Shown here piece after piece: positions 33,548-41,924 of a stretch of DNA of 64,000 nucleotides. Within the stretch, counting starts at the first letter, position 1. Each line of letters starts with the position of its first letter. The notes under the pieces were generated by a model that was not told where the DNA came from, did not search any database, and saw only the letters and a list, made by a program, of their open reading frames with translations. Source of the DNA: Odoribacter sp. (GTDB lineage Bacteria > Bacteroidota > Bacteroidia > Bacteroidales > Prolixibacteraceae); contig PNOH01000003.1 of NCBI GenBank assembly GCA_013824715.1, forward strand, positions 116,121 through 180,120, in the 5' to 3' direction. The translations under genes and the position numbers were made by a program.

Positions 33548-34495
33548 CTATTTCGGAGATATCATGCTGAATCTTTTCTGAATCAATTCCATATACATCA
33601 CCTTGAAATCGTCGCTTAGAAAACTGATGTCAATGAATTCCATCCATTTATCCTTTGCCCGCTCCATCTTCTTAAAGATGTTCTCTTGTTGTTTTGTGTC
33701 CAATTTTAAGGTGTTAAAGGCGGCAACAAAATCATTGTGGTGTATTTTCTTTTTTTTGCTATTGAGCGTTAATGCCAGATCTTCATCATCGGCTGGATTG
33801 ACAAGAGTTGTGGCTACCATATCATAAGCAGGAGAAAGAATCGTCCCTGTACCGGGTTTTCGGATCAGTGAGAAATTCTTTAGATGCATATCGGCATTTC
33901 CTGTCAGAAAGGAAAAAAGTACCTGCTCAAAGAAATTCACCACATCTAATCCCGGATTGGTTGAATATTTCAAAATGGTTTTGGCTATTTGTTCGTATGA
34001 CCCGTGATACTTATCTTCCGTTAATTTTTCAGTTAACTGGCACATGTCTTCCATGTGAATCTTTACGCTTTTGTTGCGGTCAATTCGTTTCGTTATATAA
34101 GCCAGTTTACCTGACTTCAACCGAATTAAACTATGAGGTACCACTTCAATTTTAGCAATACTTGCCAAATGCATGGTAAGGTCTTCCACTTCCGGAAGAT
34201 GAGCATATTGTTGGGTAGGAGGCTTTAAGATATAACCGCCCCATAATCCTACAATAGTAAAACGTTTGGGTTCATTCTTATTTTGACCCGGGGAAACATC
34301 CAACGAAATCTTCGGCTGAACTCCGGTGACCGACACCTGACTTCGGATAATCTGTAAAGCCAGATCTTTCATTTGGGTTTCAGTATAGGGCAATTCCGGT
34401 GGTGTAGGATGGCCAAAGATTTTCTTACTACAGGCAGCATGAAAATCCACTTCATTATTAGCTAAAAGCTGATAGCAATACAAACATCTACTCAT
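33548..34495 (-). CDS. hipT: HipT-like Ser/Thr kinase toxin of a tripartite HipBST system
   Basis: 315 residues. A short N-terminal C-x-x-C...H-x-x-x-C motif (MSRCLYCYQLL...FHAACSKK) may bind zinc. The HipA-type kinase core has the phosphate loop SVTGVQPKISL, catalytic FLTGNADMHLKNFSLI and metal-binding LSPAYDMVAT. The serine/threonine just before GVQPK (S-V-T) is at the place of the regulatory autophosphorylation motif of HipT. The separate HipA N-terminal subdomain is encoded by the upstream gene, as in HipBST. Relatives phosphorylate aminoacyl-tRNA synthetases and stop translation. Start and the previous stop overlap (ATGA). The catalytic residues are intact, so it is likely functional. 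Confidence 0.85.
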   Translation of the reverse strand: MSRCLYCYQLLANNEVDFHAACSKKIFGHPTPPELPYTETQMKDLALQIIRSQVSVTGVQPKISLDVSPGQNKNEPKRFTIVGLWGGYILKPPTQQYAHLPEVEDLTMHLASIAKIEVVPHSLIRLKSGKLAYITKRIDRNKSVKIHMEDMCQLTEKLTEDKYHGSYEQIAKTILKYSTNPGLDVVNFFEQVLFSFLTGNADMHLKNFSLIRKPGTGTILSPAYDMVATTLVNPADDEDLALTLNSKKKKIHHNDFVAAFNTLKLDTKQQENIFKKMERAKDKWMEFIDISFLSDDFKVMYMELIQKRFSMISPK

Positions 34496-34824
34496 AACTG
34501 ATCCTCCTCTTTCGCAGGATGAACACTAACCGCACCGATACAATCCTTACAACAGGCCAGCAACAACCCCATCCGGTCGCGCGGATTCAGTTTCCAGTTC
34601 CTTTGAGCAATATCGAGCAACCAACCTTCGGGAATCAGGCCATCAAAAAATGGAAACAACATTTTACTGTTAAAGATTTTTTCCTGTAATGGAAATGTCA
34701 GACTGACAGGCTCTACATCGGACATATTCAGATAACTTGTATCATAAATAAAATGATACCCGTTTTCGTCCTGAGAAAGCCAACCGGCAAGTCTATCATG
34801 CATTCTTATTTCAGCCCTTCTCAT
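34492..34824 (-). CDS. hipS: HipS-like protein (free HipA N-terminal subdomain)
   Basis: 110 residues corresponding only to the N-subdomain 1 of HipA: MRRAEIRMHDRLAGWL, then EPVSLTFPL and FPFFDGLIPEGWLLDIAQRNWKL. In the HipBST arrangement this separate piece is the antitoxin that masks the kinase. It overlaps hipB by 14 bases and hipT by 4, so the three are translated as a chain. Both overlaps and its own start show it is a designed split, not a frameshifted HipA. Confidence 0.82.
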   Translation of the reverse strand: MRRAEIRMHDRLAGWLSQDENGYHFIYDTSYLNMSDVEPVSLTFPLQEKIFNSKMLFPFFDGLIPEGWLLDIAQRNWKLNPRDRMGLLLACCKDCIGAVSVHPAKEEDQL

Positions 34825-35032
34825 CTGGCAATAAATTACGGTTCATTGGAATAGCTCCAACCTGATAGCCAAAAAGTTGTAAAACCTTATTCACTTTATC
34901 AAGTCGCATAGTATCCTTACCCTGTTCGAGATCGCGAACAAACCGAAGACCTACACCTGCTTTTTCTGCCAACTCAGGTTGAGTAAGCTTTGCAGCATTC
35001 CTTTTTTCTTTTACAAATTCACTTAGTAGCAT
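34811..35032 (-). CDS. hipB: HipB-like helix-turn-helix regulator
   Basis: 73 residues, Xre/Cro-type helix-turn-helix (VKEKRNAAKLTQPELAEKAGVGLRFVRDLEQGK, about 8-42) with a short C-terminal strand (LFGYQVGAIPMN) typical of HipB dimers. It is the first gene of the hipBST chain. Three palindromic operators lie directly upstream (35036-35136) and presumably bind this protein to autoregulate the operon. Confidence 0.87.
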   Translation of the reverse strand: MLLSEFVKEKRNAAKLTQPELAEKAGVGLRFVRDLEQGKDTMRLDKVNKVLQLFGYQVGAIPMNRNLLPDEKG

Positions 35033-35035
35033 GTA

Positions 35036-35055
35036 TTATACCTTTACGGGTATAA
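35036..35055. promoter_or_regulatory. hipB operator 1
   Basis: TTATACCT-ttac-GGGTATAA: 8-base arms with one mismatch, 4 bases upstream of the hipB start codon. Centre at about 35045. Confidence 0.75.
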
Positions 35056-35076
35056 ATATAGAGAATATTTTTGACA

Positions 35077-35096
35077 TTATACCCTTATGGGTATAA
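35077..35096. promoter_or_regulatory. hipB operator 2
   Basis: TTATACCC-ttat-GGGTATAA: perfect 8-base arms. The centre is 41 bases from operator 1, close to four helical turns. Confidence 0.8.
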
Positions 35097-35116
35097 ATAC
35101 TGCGAATTTTGTTACG

Positions 35117-35136
35117 ATATACCTGATCGGGTATTA
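35117..35136. promoter_or_regulatory. hipB operator 3
   Basis: ATATACCT-gatc-GGGTATTA: same TACCY-N4-GGGTA core as the other two. The centre is 40 bases from operator 2. It overlaps the stop codon of the upstream kinase remnant. Confidence 0.72.
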
Positions 35137-35595
35137 ATTTGTGCCTGTTTTGCCGGGTAATGTGAAACGGAAAACGGTTCCTTTTCCCAATTCAGACTCG
35201 AGCCAGATTTTTCCTCCCATTAATTCAACAAGGTTTCTGGTAATTGCCAAACCAAGGCCATTTCCACCAAATTTTCGGGTTGTTGAAGACTCTACCTGCC
35301 TGAAGCGTTCAAATATTTTTTCCTGATATTCAACCGGAATTCCTATTCCAGTGTCTTTGACATAGAATTCAACCAGATTTCCTTTCGGTTGGTAACCAAT
35401 TTCAATGCTACCAGTCGAAGTAAACTTGATCGCATTGCTAATCAGGTTGTTGAAAATTTGTTTGAGCCTGTCAGTATCTGCAAAGATTACTGTTTCACCG
35501 TCATGTTCAGGAAAAGAGTTTAATGTTTCGTGTTTTTGCCTCAAGTCCTTCAGCTCTTCCAGAAGTTGCTCCCTGGTTTTATCCTGCTCCATCAT
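35134..35595 (-). CDS. Histidine kinase remnant: ATPase domain only
   Basis: 153 residues. The first 25 (EQDKTREQLLEELKDLRQKHETLN) look like the start of a PAS-type Bacteroidota sensor kinase. The sequence then jumps straight into an intact HATPase_c domain with N box (NNLISNAIKFT), G1 (DTGIGIP), F (FERFRQ) and G2 (GNGLGLAI). The sensor, PAS and phosphoacceptor-histidine domains are missing, so it cannot autophosphorylate in the usual way. An in-frame internal deletion of a longer kinase is the simplest explanation. It is upstream of hipBST on the same strand. A -7 box is present upstream, so it may still be expressed. Confidence 0.75.
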   Translation of the reverse strand: MMEQDKTREQLLEELKDLRQKHETLNSFPEHDGETVIFADTDRLKQIFNNLISNAIKFTSTGSIEIGYQPKGNLVEFYVKDTGIGIPVEYQEKIFERFRQVESSTTRKFGGNGLGLAITRNLVELMGGKIWLESELGKGTVFRFTLPGKTGTN

Positions 35596-35647
35596 GGTGT
35601 ATTGTTTTCAATATGGTATGTCTGATCGGGTCACAGTTCGACCGCTG

Positions 35648-35655
35648 CAAAAGTA
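35648..35655 (-). promoter_or_regulatory. -7 promoter element (TACTTTTG) for the kinase remnant
   Basis: Minus-strand TAnnTTTG, 53 bases before the ATG at 35595. No clear -33 TTG was found. Confidence 0.4.
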
Positions 35656-35708
35656 TAATTATTCTTTAAAAATAAATAAAACCCTTTCTGACGGGGCAAC
35701 CATATTTT

Positions 35709-36329
35709 TCAACGTATATTACCCACCGAATTCTTTGCCGTGTCGTGTTTCGTATATGCTGCAACCACCTTATAGGTTCCTTTTTCAACTATAAGACCAA
35801 AGACAAGATGCACTTTTGCTGCGTCTTTTGATACGGCATCCAGGTTAAGGGTCAATTCATATTCTCCATCCGATAAACTGGAAGGCATTTTTAATTCGTT
35901 TCCTGCATCGCGGACTTGCCAGATCACTTTTCCACCTCCAACACTTGAAACTGCAGCCGATATGATTGCCCCACCGGGCAAGGCTCCTCCAGGCAATGAA
36001 GCTCCCTGAGCCAGCGCCCCACCTGCTGCATGCAGGCCGGCATTCACTTTTAATGTTTCGGAACTGCTTAACAGCGAAACTTTGTTCCCTGCTGAGTTTA
36101 CGCTAAAAGCCTGATTATTAGGAAACAAAACAACACAATTTCCATCTACAAAACCTGACTGTACTTTTTCACCAAATGTGGCTCCCTGTGTCTGTTTGGG
36201 AACTGTTACGTTCATCGAAATCCGGTTAGGCATGCCACCATTGATGTTATTAACCGACTTCTCGGTTTGGCCAAAAGAAAAAACAACTGTACTTATTAAT
36301 AAAGCGAGGATAATCGGAGTTCGTTTCAT
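35709..36329 (-). CDS. Hypothetical exported protein
   Basis: 206 residues, unrecognised. A clear signal peptide (MKRTPIILALLISTVVFSFGQ) is followed by a glycine/alanine-rich low-complexity stretch (HAAGGALAQGASLPGGALPGGAIISAAVSS, about 101-131) between two beta-rich parts. The C-terminal part (DGEYELTLNLDAVSKDAAKVHLVFGLIVEKGTYKVVAAYTK) suggests a small beta-sandwich. It starts 2 bases after the DUF4395 gene, so the two are co-transcribed. Confidence 0.75.
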   Translation of the reverse strand: MKRTPIILALLISTVVFSFGQTEKSVNNINGGMPNRISMNVTVPKQTQGATFGEKVQSGFVDGNCVVLFPNNQAFSVNSAGNKVSLLSSSETLKVNAGLHAAGGALAQGASLPGGALPGGAIISAAVSSVGGGKVIWQVRDAGNELKMPSSLSDGEYELTLNLDAVSKDAAKVHLVFGLIVEKGTYKVVAAYTKHDTAKNSVGNIR

Positions 36330-36331
36330 GG

Positions 36332-36772
36332 TTATTTCTTATAAAATGGAAGAACAAGGTAATTATAAATCATACATCCGACACAGATTGCAAACAAAAA
36401 TTCAAGGGTGGCAAAAAAGATTAAAATACCGGCAACAATCAATGACGCCAAACTCAGTTTAAAGACGAACAGTATGGTGATTACGGCAGTCATTAAAAAC
36501 CCCAAACGGGCGGCAAAAACTTTAGGGGCTTTGTCAATAAGCTTAAGTGGTAAGTTGAGAGCATTACTCAAATAGTGACTTGCGAAACTGATCGGACTGA
36601 ATTTTATTTCGGTGAAAGCCCTGATGAAGAAGTCGGCCATTAAAAAAACCAACAACAATACCCAATTCAGAACAAAAGCCAAAACAATAGTACAGATAGC
36701 GAACATGGCATTAAATCTGGTTACCTGTTCATTAATCCTCTGATCCGAAATGGGGCAAATTAAATTTTTCAT
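36332..36772 (-). CDS. DUF4395 membrane protein
   Basis: 146 residues from the ATG at 36772; the frame is open 11 codons further but lacks a good start there. The N-terminal CPISDQRINEQVTRFNA with its leading cysteine is the DUF4395 signature. Three or four membrane helices follow (about 17-47, 80-105, 108-135). Function unknown; in other genomes relatives often sit beside thioredoxin-like proteins. Confidence 0.78.
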   Translation of the reverse strand: MKNLICPISDQRINEQVTRFNAMFAICTIVLAFVLNWVLLLVFLMADFFIRAFTEIKFSPISFASHYLSNALNLPLKLIDKAPKVFAARLGFLMTAVITILFVFKLSLASLIVAGILIFFATLEFLFAICVGCMIYNYLVLPFYKK

Positions 36773-37039
36773 GAATAAAGTTCTTTGATTTTTTAAAAAC
36801 AACAATCGAATCCAGATTTTGATTCAGGATCAATAAAATAAAAGACAAAAATGTATTTAAATATTGAATTAATTAGTAAGCCGTAATAATATTCTTGAGT
36901 TTTAACGATTTGTTATAATGGCAAGGATACCTTTTTTCAACCAACCGATGGCAGATGAGTTAATCCAGTTCAAATCTTCAAGATAAAATTGGCTGCTTCG
37001 TTGCATTTTCCTAATTTCACGCTTTTAATTTTTAATCGG

Positions 37040-37474
37040 ATGATTCCAATACTTTCCATTAACACTCCTTTGGCAATAATCAACCAGTACGCCCAAAATA
37101 CTTTGGTTGATCGTCTCGGAATCTGTTTTACATCTTTGGGCGAAGGTTGGGTCGAAGCCAGTATGCCTGTTGACGAACGTACATACCGTCCCGGAGGTTT
37201 TTTACACGGCGGGGCCAATCTTGCTTTGGCCGAAACCCTTGCCGGATTAGGTTCTATGTTGACCGTTGATATTCTGGAATTTGACATTCTGGGGATTCAG
37301 GTGAGCGCTAACCATACCGGAAGTGTAACTGAAGGAACAGTTTATGCCAGGGCCGAAATTGTGCATCAGGGCAACCAAACCCATGTTTGGAATGTTGAAA
37401 TTAAGAATGAAACCGGAAAACTGATTTCTACTGCACGAGTAACCAACCTGATTGTAAAACGGAATGGAAAATAA
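37040..37474 (+). CDS. menI: Hotdog-fold thioesterase, probably DHNA-CoA thioesterase (MenI-like)
   Basis: 144 residues from the ATG at 37040; a TTG upstream at 36989 is less likely. The PaaI/YdiI-type hotdog motif is YRPGGFLHGGANLALAETLAGLGS (the G-x-x-x-HGG and E are catalytic), with the C-terminal VWNVEIKNETGKLISTARVT typical of the family. First gene of the men operon, overlapping menF by 11 bases, so hydrolysis of dihydroxynaphthoyl-CoA is the likely role. The menI assignment comes from context; YdiI relatives accept several substrates. Confidence 0.83.
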   Translation: MIPILSINTPLAIINQYAQNTLVDRLGICFTSLGEGWVEASMPVDERTYRPGGFLHGGANLALAETLAGLGSMLTVDILEFDILGIQVSANHTGSVTEGTVYARAEIVHQGNQTHVWNVEIKNETGKLISTARVTNLIVKRNGK

Positions 37475-38570
37475 TTCAACGGCTCAGGCTGTTCTTGACC
37501 AGTTAATTGAAAAACAAATTGCCTTTGCCTGCTGGTTTTACCCACAGGAATCACAAATGGGACTTATTGTCGGAAATGCTTCTGATGTCCTGTTTTTCGA
37601 TGGGTTTGATCAGCTCAACGGCGAAGCTGGTTTTGTTTTTGCACCTTACCAAATCACAGAAAAGAGCCCTGTGATTTTGCTCAAACCAAAAGTTTATTTT
37701 GAAGATTTTAAATCTGAAAATGAGTTGGACATCAAAAGTTTTGAACCTTTCGACCAGAAAGTTGAAGATGAAATTTGTTCCCCCCAATCGAAGGATGATT
37801 ACCTGAAACTAATTGAGGAAACTCTTGTTTCAATTCGCGATGGAGCGCTTTCGAAAGTCATCATCGCGCGACAGATTCCGATAAAAAAAACATGCGCTTC
37901 GCTGGGTGGCACATTTTTACAGTTGCATGACCAAACCCCGAATGCACTTACTTTTCTGGTAAACTTGCCGGTTGCCGGAACCTGGATGGGAGCAACACCG
38001 GAAGTTTTGATCAAATCGGAAGGAAAGTATTTCGAAACTGTTTCCCTGGCCGGAACACAGGTTCGAAAGTTGGTTGCCGATGAATATTTCTGGAGTACAA
38101 AAGATATCGAAGAACAGGCATTTGTTTCAAGATACATGCTCGATGTGTTTTTTAATTTTGATATTCACCAATATAAAACCAGTGGTCCGGAAACGATGGA
38201 GAGCGGGAAAGTTGCTCACCTGAAAACTTCATTTTTTTTTCCTGCTGAAAAAATTGCAGATTGTCTGGGCAGTTTCATTGCCGATTTGCACCCAACCCCA
38301 GCAGTTTGCGGATTACCAAAGGATATGGCCGCAGAGTTTATCCTGAAAAACGAGGTTTTCGAACGAAAATATTATACCGGCTATTTAGGCCCCTGGCGTT
38401 TGAACCAGCAAGTCGCACTTTTTGTAAATTTACGATCTATGGAAATTACTTCTGAAGAATACATTTTGTATGCAGGAAGTGGCATTACTTCGCACTCAAT
38501 ACCTGAAAAAGAATGGGACGAAACCAACCAAAAGGCAAAAACCTTGCTTTCGGTGATTAACCCTGAATAA
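37464..38570 (+). CDS. menF: Isochorismate synthase
   Basis: 368 residues of the chorismate-utilising fold: SKVIIARQIPIK, WMGATPEVLIKSEG, SLAGTQ, LHPTPAVCGLPKD and ERKYYTGYLGPW contain the expected magnesium and substrate residues. It turns chorismate into isochorismate, the first step towards menaquinone. Its ATG is inside the end of menI, and menD follows after 5 bases. Confidence 0.93.
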   Translation: MENNSTAQAVLDQLIEKQIAFACWFYPQESQMGLIVGNASDVLFFDGFDQLNGEAGFVFAPYQITEKSPVILLKPKVYFEDFKSENELDIKSFEPFDQKVEDEICSPQSKDDYLKLIEETLVSIRDGALSKVIIARQIPIKKTCASLGGTFLQLHDQTPNALTFLVNLPVAGTWMGATPEVLIKSEGKYFETVSLAGTQVRKLVADEYFWSTKDIEEQAFVSRYMLDVFFNFDIHQYKTSGPETMESGKVAHLKTSFFFPAEKIADCLGSFIADLHPTPAVCGLPKDMAAEFILKNEVFERKYYTGYLGPWRLNQQVALFVNLRSMEITSEEYILYAGSGITSHSIPEKEWDETNQKAKTLLSVINPE

Positions 38571-38575
38571 ATGAA

Positions 38576-40270
38576 ATGATAAGCGATAAAAAACATATCC
38601 AACAACTTGCGGCTTTGTTCCTGAAAAAAGGAATTACCGACATCGTAATTTCGCCCGGAAGCCGCAATGCACCAATGATCAATACCTTTACAGGGATTCC
38701 AGGATTTCATTGCCTGAACATTGTTGATGAACGCAGTGCGGCCTATTTTGCGATCGGACTTGCACTGGCTAAACAATGTTCGGTAGCCATAGTTTGCACA
38801 TCAGGAACCGCCTCGCTGAATTATACACCAGCCGTTGCCGAAGCTTTTTACCAGAATATTCCATTGATCATTCTAACAGCCGACCGGCCCGATTATTGGA
38901 TTGATCAGGCTGAAAGCCAGTGTATCCGTCAGGAAGGAATCTATAAGAATTTTACCAAAAAAGGAGTAAGTTTGCCTTTGGGCGAATCGGAAAAGGAACT
39001 TTGGTTTGCTGCCCGGCAAATTAACGAATGCCTGAACCTGGCCGTTTCTGACACTCCTGCCCCGGTACACATTAACATTCCGCTCGAAGAACCTTTACAC
39101 CAACTGGTTCAGGAAGATTTGCCGGAAGTGAAAGAAATTAAACAGGCAGAAATTCAAACTCAAATTACTGAAAATGAACTTTGCCAACTGTTGGAAACAA
39201 TCGATCAATCTCAAAAAATTTTGATTTTGGCCGGGCAACTTAATCCCAATCCCGGACTGGAAAATGTGTTGGCCGGATTTGTAGCCAAAACCGGGGCAGT
39301 GGTTTTGCACGAGCAATTGTCGAATCTTTCCGATCCCCGGTTTTGTGGAAACATTGACATGTTGATGGCTTCCATTCATGAAGATTCAATAGTTTTTCAA
39401 CCCGATTTGCTGATCACTTTTGGCGGTCAGTTCGTTTCGAAGCCGCTCAAACAGTTTCTGCGGAAAAACAAACCGGCACAGCACTGGCACCTGAGTTTGA
39501 GCGGTGAACATGTTGATACTTATAAGGCATTGACAAAAGTGATCAAAACCGATGCAACTGACTTTTTCATTGCTCTTTCGGAACGGGTGCAACTCATCAA
39601 CCATGACTTTTTGAAACGATGGAAAAGTAAAGAAATAAGGGTAAATCAGCTTCGCGACGAATTTGTTAAGAGTATTGAATTTAGCGATCTGAAAGCCTTT
39701 GGGCTTATCGGACAAAAAATACCGGTCAACACCATTGTTCATTTGGGCAACAGTTCGCCTGTGCGGTATGCATTGATCCATAACAGGGTCGAAAACGCGA
39801 TGTATTTCAGCAATCGCGGCGCTGCCGGAATTGATGGTTGTTTGTCGACTGCTGTAGGTTTTGCCAGCGAATCGGATAAATTGAATACGATCATTCTTGG
39901 CGATCTGTCGTTCTTTTACGATTCGAATGCCCTGTGGAACAAATACATTGGTGCAAACCTGCGGATTATCGTGATCAACAATGGCGGCGGAAACATTTTC
40001 GGAATGATCAAAGGGCCATCCGATTCGCCTGCGTACAACGAACATTTTTTTGCCGCAAATACCCACAAAGCCGAAGTTCTGGCCAAAGCTTTTGGACTGG
40101 ATTATTTCTCAGCCAAAAACGAAGCTGAACTGGAGTTGGCCTTGAATGAGTTTTATTCGCCTGAACAACAACAAGCCGCGTTATTGGAGGTTTTTACGGA
40201 TGCGGAGGTGAATGTGAGGGTGTTTCGGGAGTTGTTTAAAGAAGTAAAAGTAAAAAATGATGGACTCTGA
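38576..40270 (+). CDS. menD: SEPHCHC synthase MenD
   Basis: 564 residues of a thiamine-diphosphate enzyme: VISPGSRNAPMIN, the activating glutamate in VDERSAAYFAIG, TSGTASLNYTPAVAEAFYQ, RGAAGIDGCLSTAVG and the ThDP motif GDLSFFYDSNALW...NNGGGNIFGM. It joins isochorismate and 2-oxoglutarate. The C-terminus (FKEVKVKNDGL) runs past the start of the following accessory gene by 14 bases, and the last few residues may have been created by the insertion of that gene. Confidence 0.95.
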   Translation: MISDKKHIQQLAALFLKKGITDIVISPGSRNAPMINTFTGIPGFHCLNIVDERSAAYFAIGLALAKQCSVAIVCTSGTASLNYTPAVAEAFYQNIPLIILTADRPDYWIDQAESQCIRQEGIYKNFTKKGVSLPLGESEKELWFAARQINECLNLAVSDTPAPVHINIPLEEPLHQLVQEDLPEVKEIKQAEIQTQITENELCQLLETIDQSQKILILAGQLNPNPGLENVLAGFVAKTGAVVLHEQLSNLSDPRFCGNIDMLMASIHEDSIVFQPDLLITFGGQFVSKPLKQFLRKNKPAQHWHLSLSGEHVDTYKALTKVIKTDATDFFIALSERVQLINHDFLKRWKSKEIRVNQLRDEFVKSIEFSDLKAFGLIGQKIPVNTIVHLGNSSPVRYALIHNRVENAMYFSNRGAAGIDGCLSTAVGFASESDKLNTIILGDLSFFYDSNALWNKYIGANLRIIVINNGGGNIFGMIKGPSDSPAYNEHFFAANTHKAEVLAKAFGLDYFSAKNEAELELALNEFYSPEQQQAALLEVFTDAEVNVRVFRELFKEVKVKNDGL

Positions 40271-41924
40271 TGAGTTGAAAAGCAAACTAACCCAACTTCT
40301 GGCACTTAAAAGTGAGACTGAAATTGTGGAATTCAAAGAGGCAAACAACAACTTTGATTTTGCTAAACTTGGCAAATATTTTTCTGCTTTAAGTAACGAA
40401 GCAAATTTGATGGGTAAAGATTGTGCCTGGTTGGTATTTGGAGTAGAAGACAAATCTCACAAAATAGTAGGCACAAAATATCGTGAAAAAAGAACCGATT
40501 TAGACAAACTAAAACGAGAAATTGCTGATAGGACTTCCAACAGAATTACATTTCAGGAAATCTACGAATTGAAAATGCCAGAGGGTAGAGTTGTTTTATT
40601 TCAAATTCCACCAGCGCCCAAAGGATTGCCCATTTCGTTTGATGGCCATTTCTATGGTCGTGATGGGGAAAGTCTTGTTCCACTTAATTTAGAAGAAATA
40701 GAACGAATCAGGAATCAAAATAATCCAGACGATTGGAGTGCAGTCATCTTGCCCGAAGCCACTATTTATGATTTGGATAGAAAAGCAATAGCTTATGCAA
40801 AAGATAGATTTCTAGTGAAATTTCCTGAATTTAAAGAAGATATAGCAGAATGGGATGAAATTACTTTCTTAAATAAAGCTAAAATTACCATAAAAGGAAA
40901 AATTACCCGAGCTACAATAATACTTCTAGGTAGAAGCGAATCAGAACTTTTGCTGGCACCAAATATCGCCAAAATAAGATGGGTACTTAAAACAGTTCAA
41001 AATGAAGAGAAGGATTATGATATTTTTCCTCCACCATTTTTACTGGCAATTGATAAGGTTTATGAAAAAATAAGAAATCTAAAGTATCGTTATTTGCCTA
41101 AAGGAACATTATTTCCCAACGAAGTATTGCGTTATGAACCATTCAATATTCGTGAGGCAATAAATAATTGTGTGGCACATAACGACTACAGCAAGGCGGG
41201 GTACATTAACGTAATCGAATTTGAAGACGACCGCTTGGTTTTCTCTAACAACGGAACGTTTATTCCTGGAAGTGTTGAAAAAGTGATTATGCAGGATGCC
41301 CCTGAAGAATTCTATCGCAATCGCTTTTTGGCTAATGCGATGTTCCAATTAGGTCTAGTTGACACTAGGGGCGGTGGAATAAAGAAAATGTTTTCGAATC
41401 AGATTAAACGTTTTTTTCCATTGCCTGATTATGATTTTGAAGGAATAAAAACCCGAATGACGCTTACCGGGAAAATATTAGATCAGGAATTTGTTGATAT
41501 TCTGTCGAACCATCCAGATTTGAAAATTCGTGATATCATTCTTTTAGATCAGGTTCAAAAGAAAAAAGATATTAACGAGGAAGAACTTAAACATTTAAAG
41601 AGACTAGGTTTTGTAGAAGGCAGAAAACCCAATTTTTTTCTTTCTCATTCACTTATAACCCCAATCAATGATGAAATTTTAAAGGTCGAATATATTCGGA
41701 ATAAAGGTTTTGATGATGAATATTATAAAAATATGATTCTTGAATACCTGAAAAAGTGGAATAATGCCTCTCGAAAACAAATAGACAACTTACTTTGGGA
41801 GAAGCTTCCGGATATTCTTGACAAAAAAAGCAAGTTTAACAAGATAACGAATCTGCTTCAAGGTTTGAAAAAGAGTGGAAAAATTGTTCTTGGAAATTCA
41901 AAAAAATGGAACATAAATTTATGA
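40257..41924 (+). CDS. AlbA_2/Schlafen-type putative DNA-binding ATPase-fold protein inserted in the men operon
   Basis: 555 residues. The N-terminal AlbA_2 domain (about 15-130) has SETEIVEFKEA...LGKYFSALSNEANL and WLVFGVEDKSHKIVGT. The middle has an HATPase-like segment (REAINNCVAHNDYSKAGYINVIEFEDDRLVFSNNG, ~300-340, then DTRGGGIKKMF). The C-terminal part (about 430-555) looks like winged helices. Such proteins are often labelled RecG-like regulators and are frequent accessory genes, sometimes linked to defence or toxin loci. It starts inside menD and ends on a 10-bp tandem repeat. It has no known role in menaquinone synthesis. Codon use looks more AT-rich than the flanking men genes. Confidence 0.82.
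   Translation: MMDSDELKSKLTQLLALKSETEIVEFKEANNNFDFAKLGKYFSALSNEANLMGKDCAWLVFGVEDKSHKIVGTKYREKRTDLDKLKREIADRTSNRITFQEIYELKMPEGRVVLFQIPPAPKGLPISFDGHFYGRDGESLVPLNLEEIERIRNQNNPDDWSAVILPEATIYDLDRKAIAYAKDRFLVKFPEFKEDIAEWDEITFLNKAKITIKGKITRATIILLGRSESELLLAPNIAKIRWVLKTVQNEEKDYDIFPPPFLLAIDKVYEKIRNLKYRYLPKGTLFPNEVLRYEPFNIREAINNCVAHNDYSKAGYINVIEFEDDRLVFSNNGTFIPGSVEKVIMQDAPEEFYRNRFLANAMFQLGLVDTRGGGIKKMFSNQIKRFFPLPDYDFEGIKTRMTLTGKILDQEFVDILSNHPDLKIRDIILLDQVQKKKDINEEELKHLKRLGFVEGRKPNFFLSHSLITPINDEILKVEYIRNKGFDDEYYKNMILEYLKKWNNASRKQIDNLLWEKLPDILDKKSKFNKITNLLQGLKKSGKIVLGNSKKWNINL

Noticed and set aside
33548..34824. A single hipA gene broken by a frameshift
   Set aside because: The two parts have their own starts, overlap by ATGA, and match the known HipS and HipT division; the kinase motifs are intact.
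39386..40066. Long minus-strand open frame of about 226 codons opposite menD
   Set aside because: It lies wholly antisense to a strongly supported enzyme gene and has no family features; it reflects codon bias of menD.
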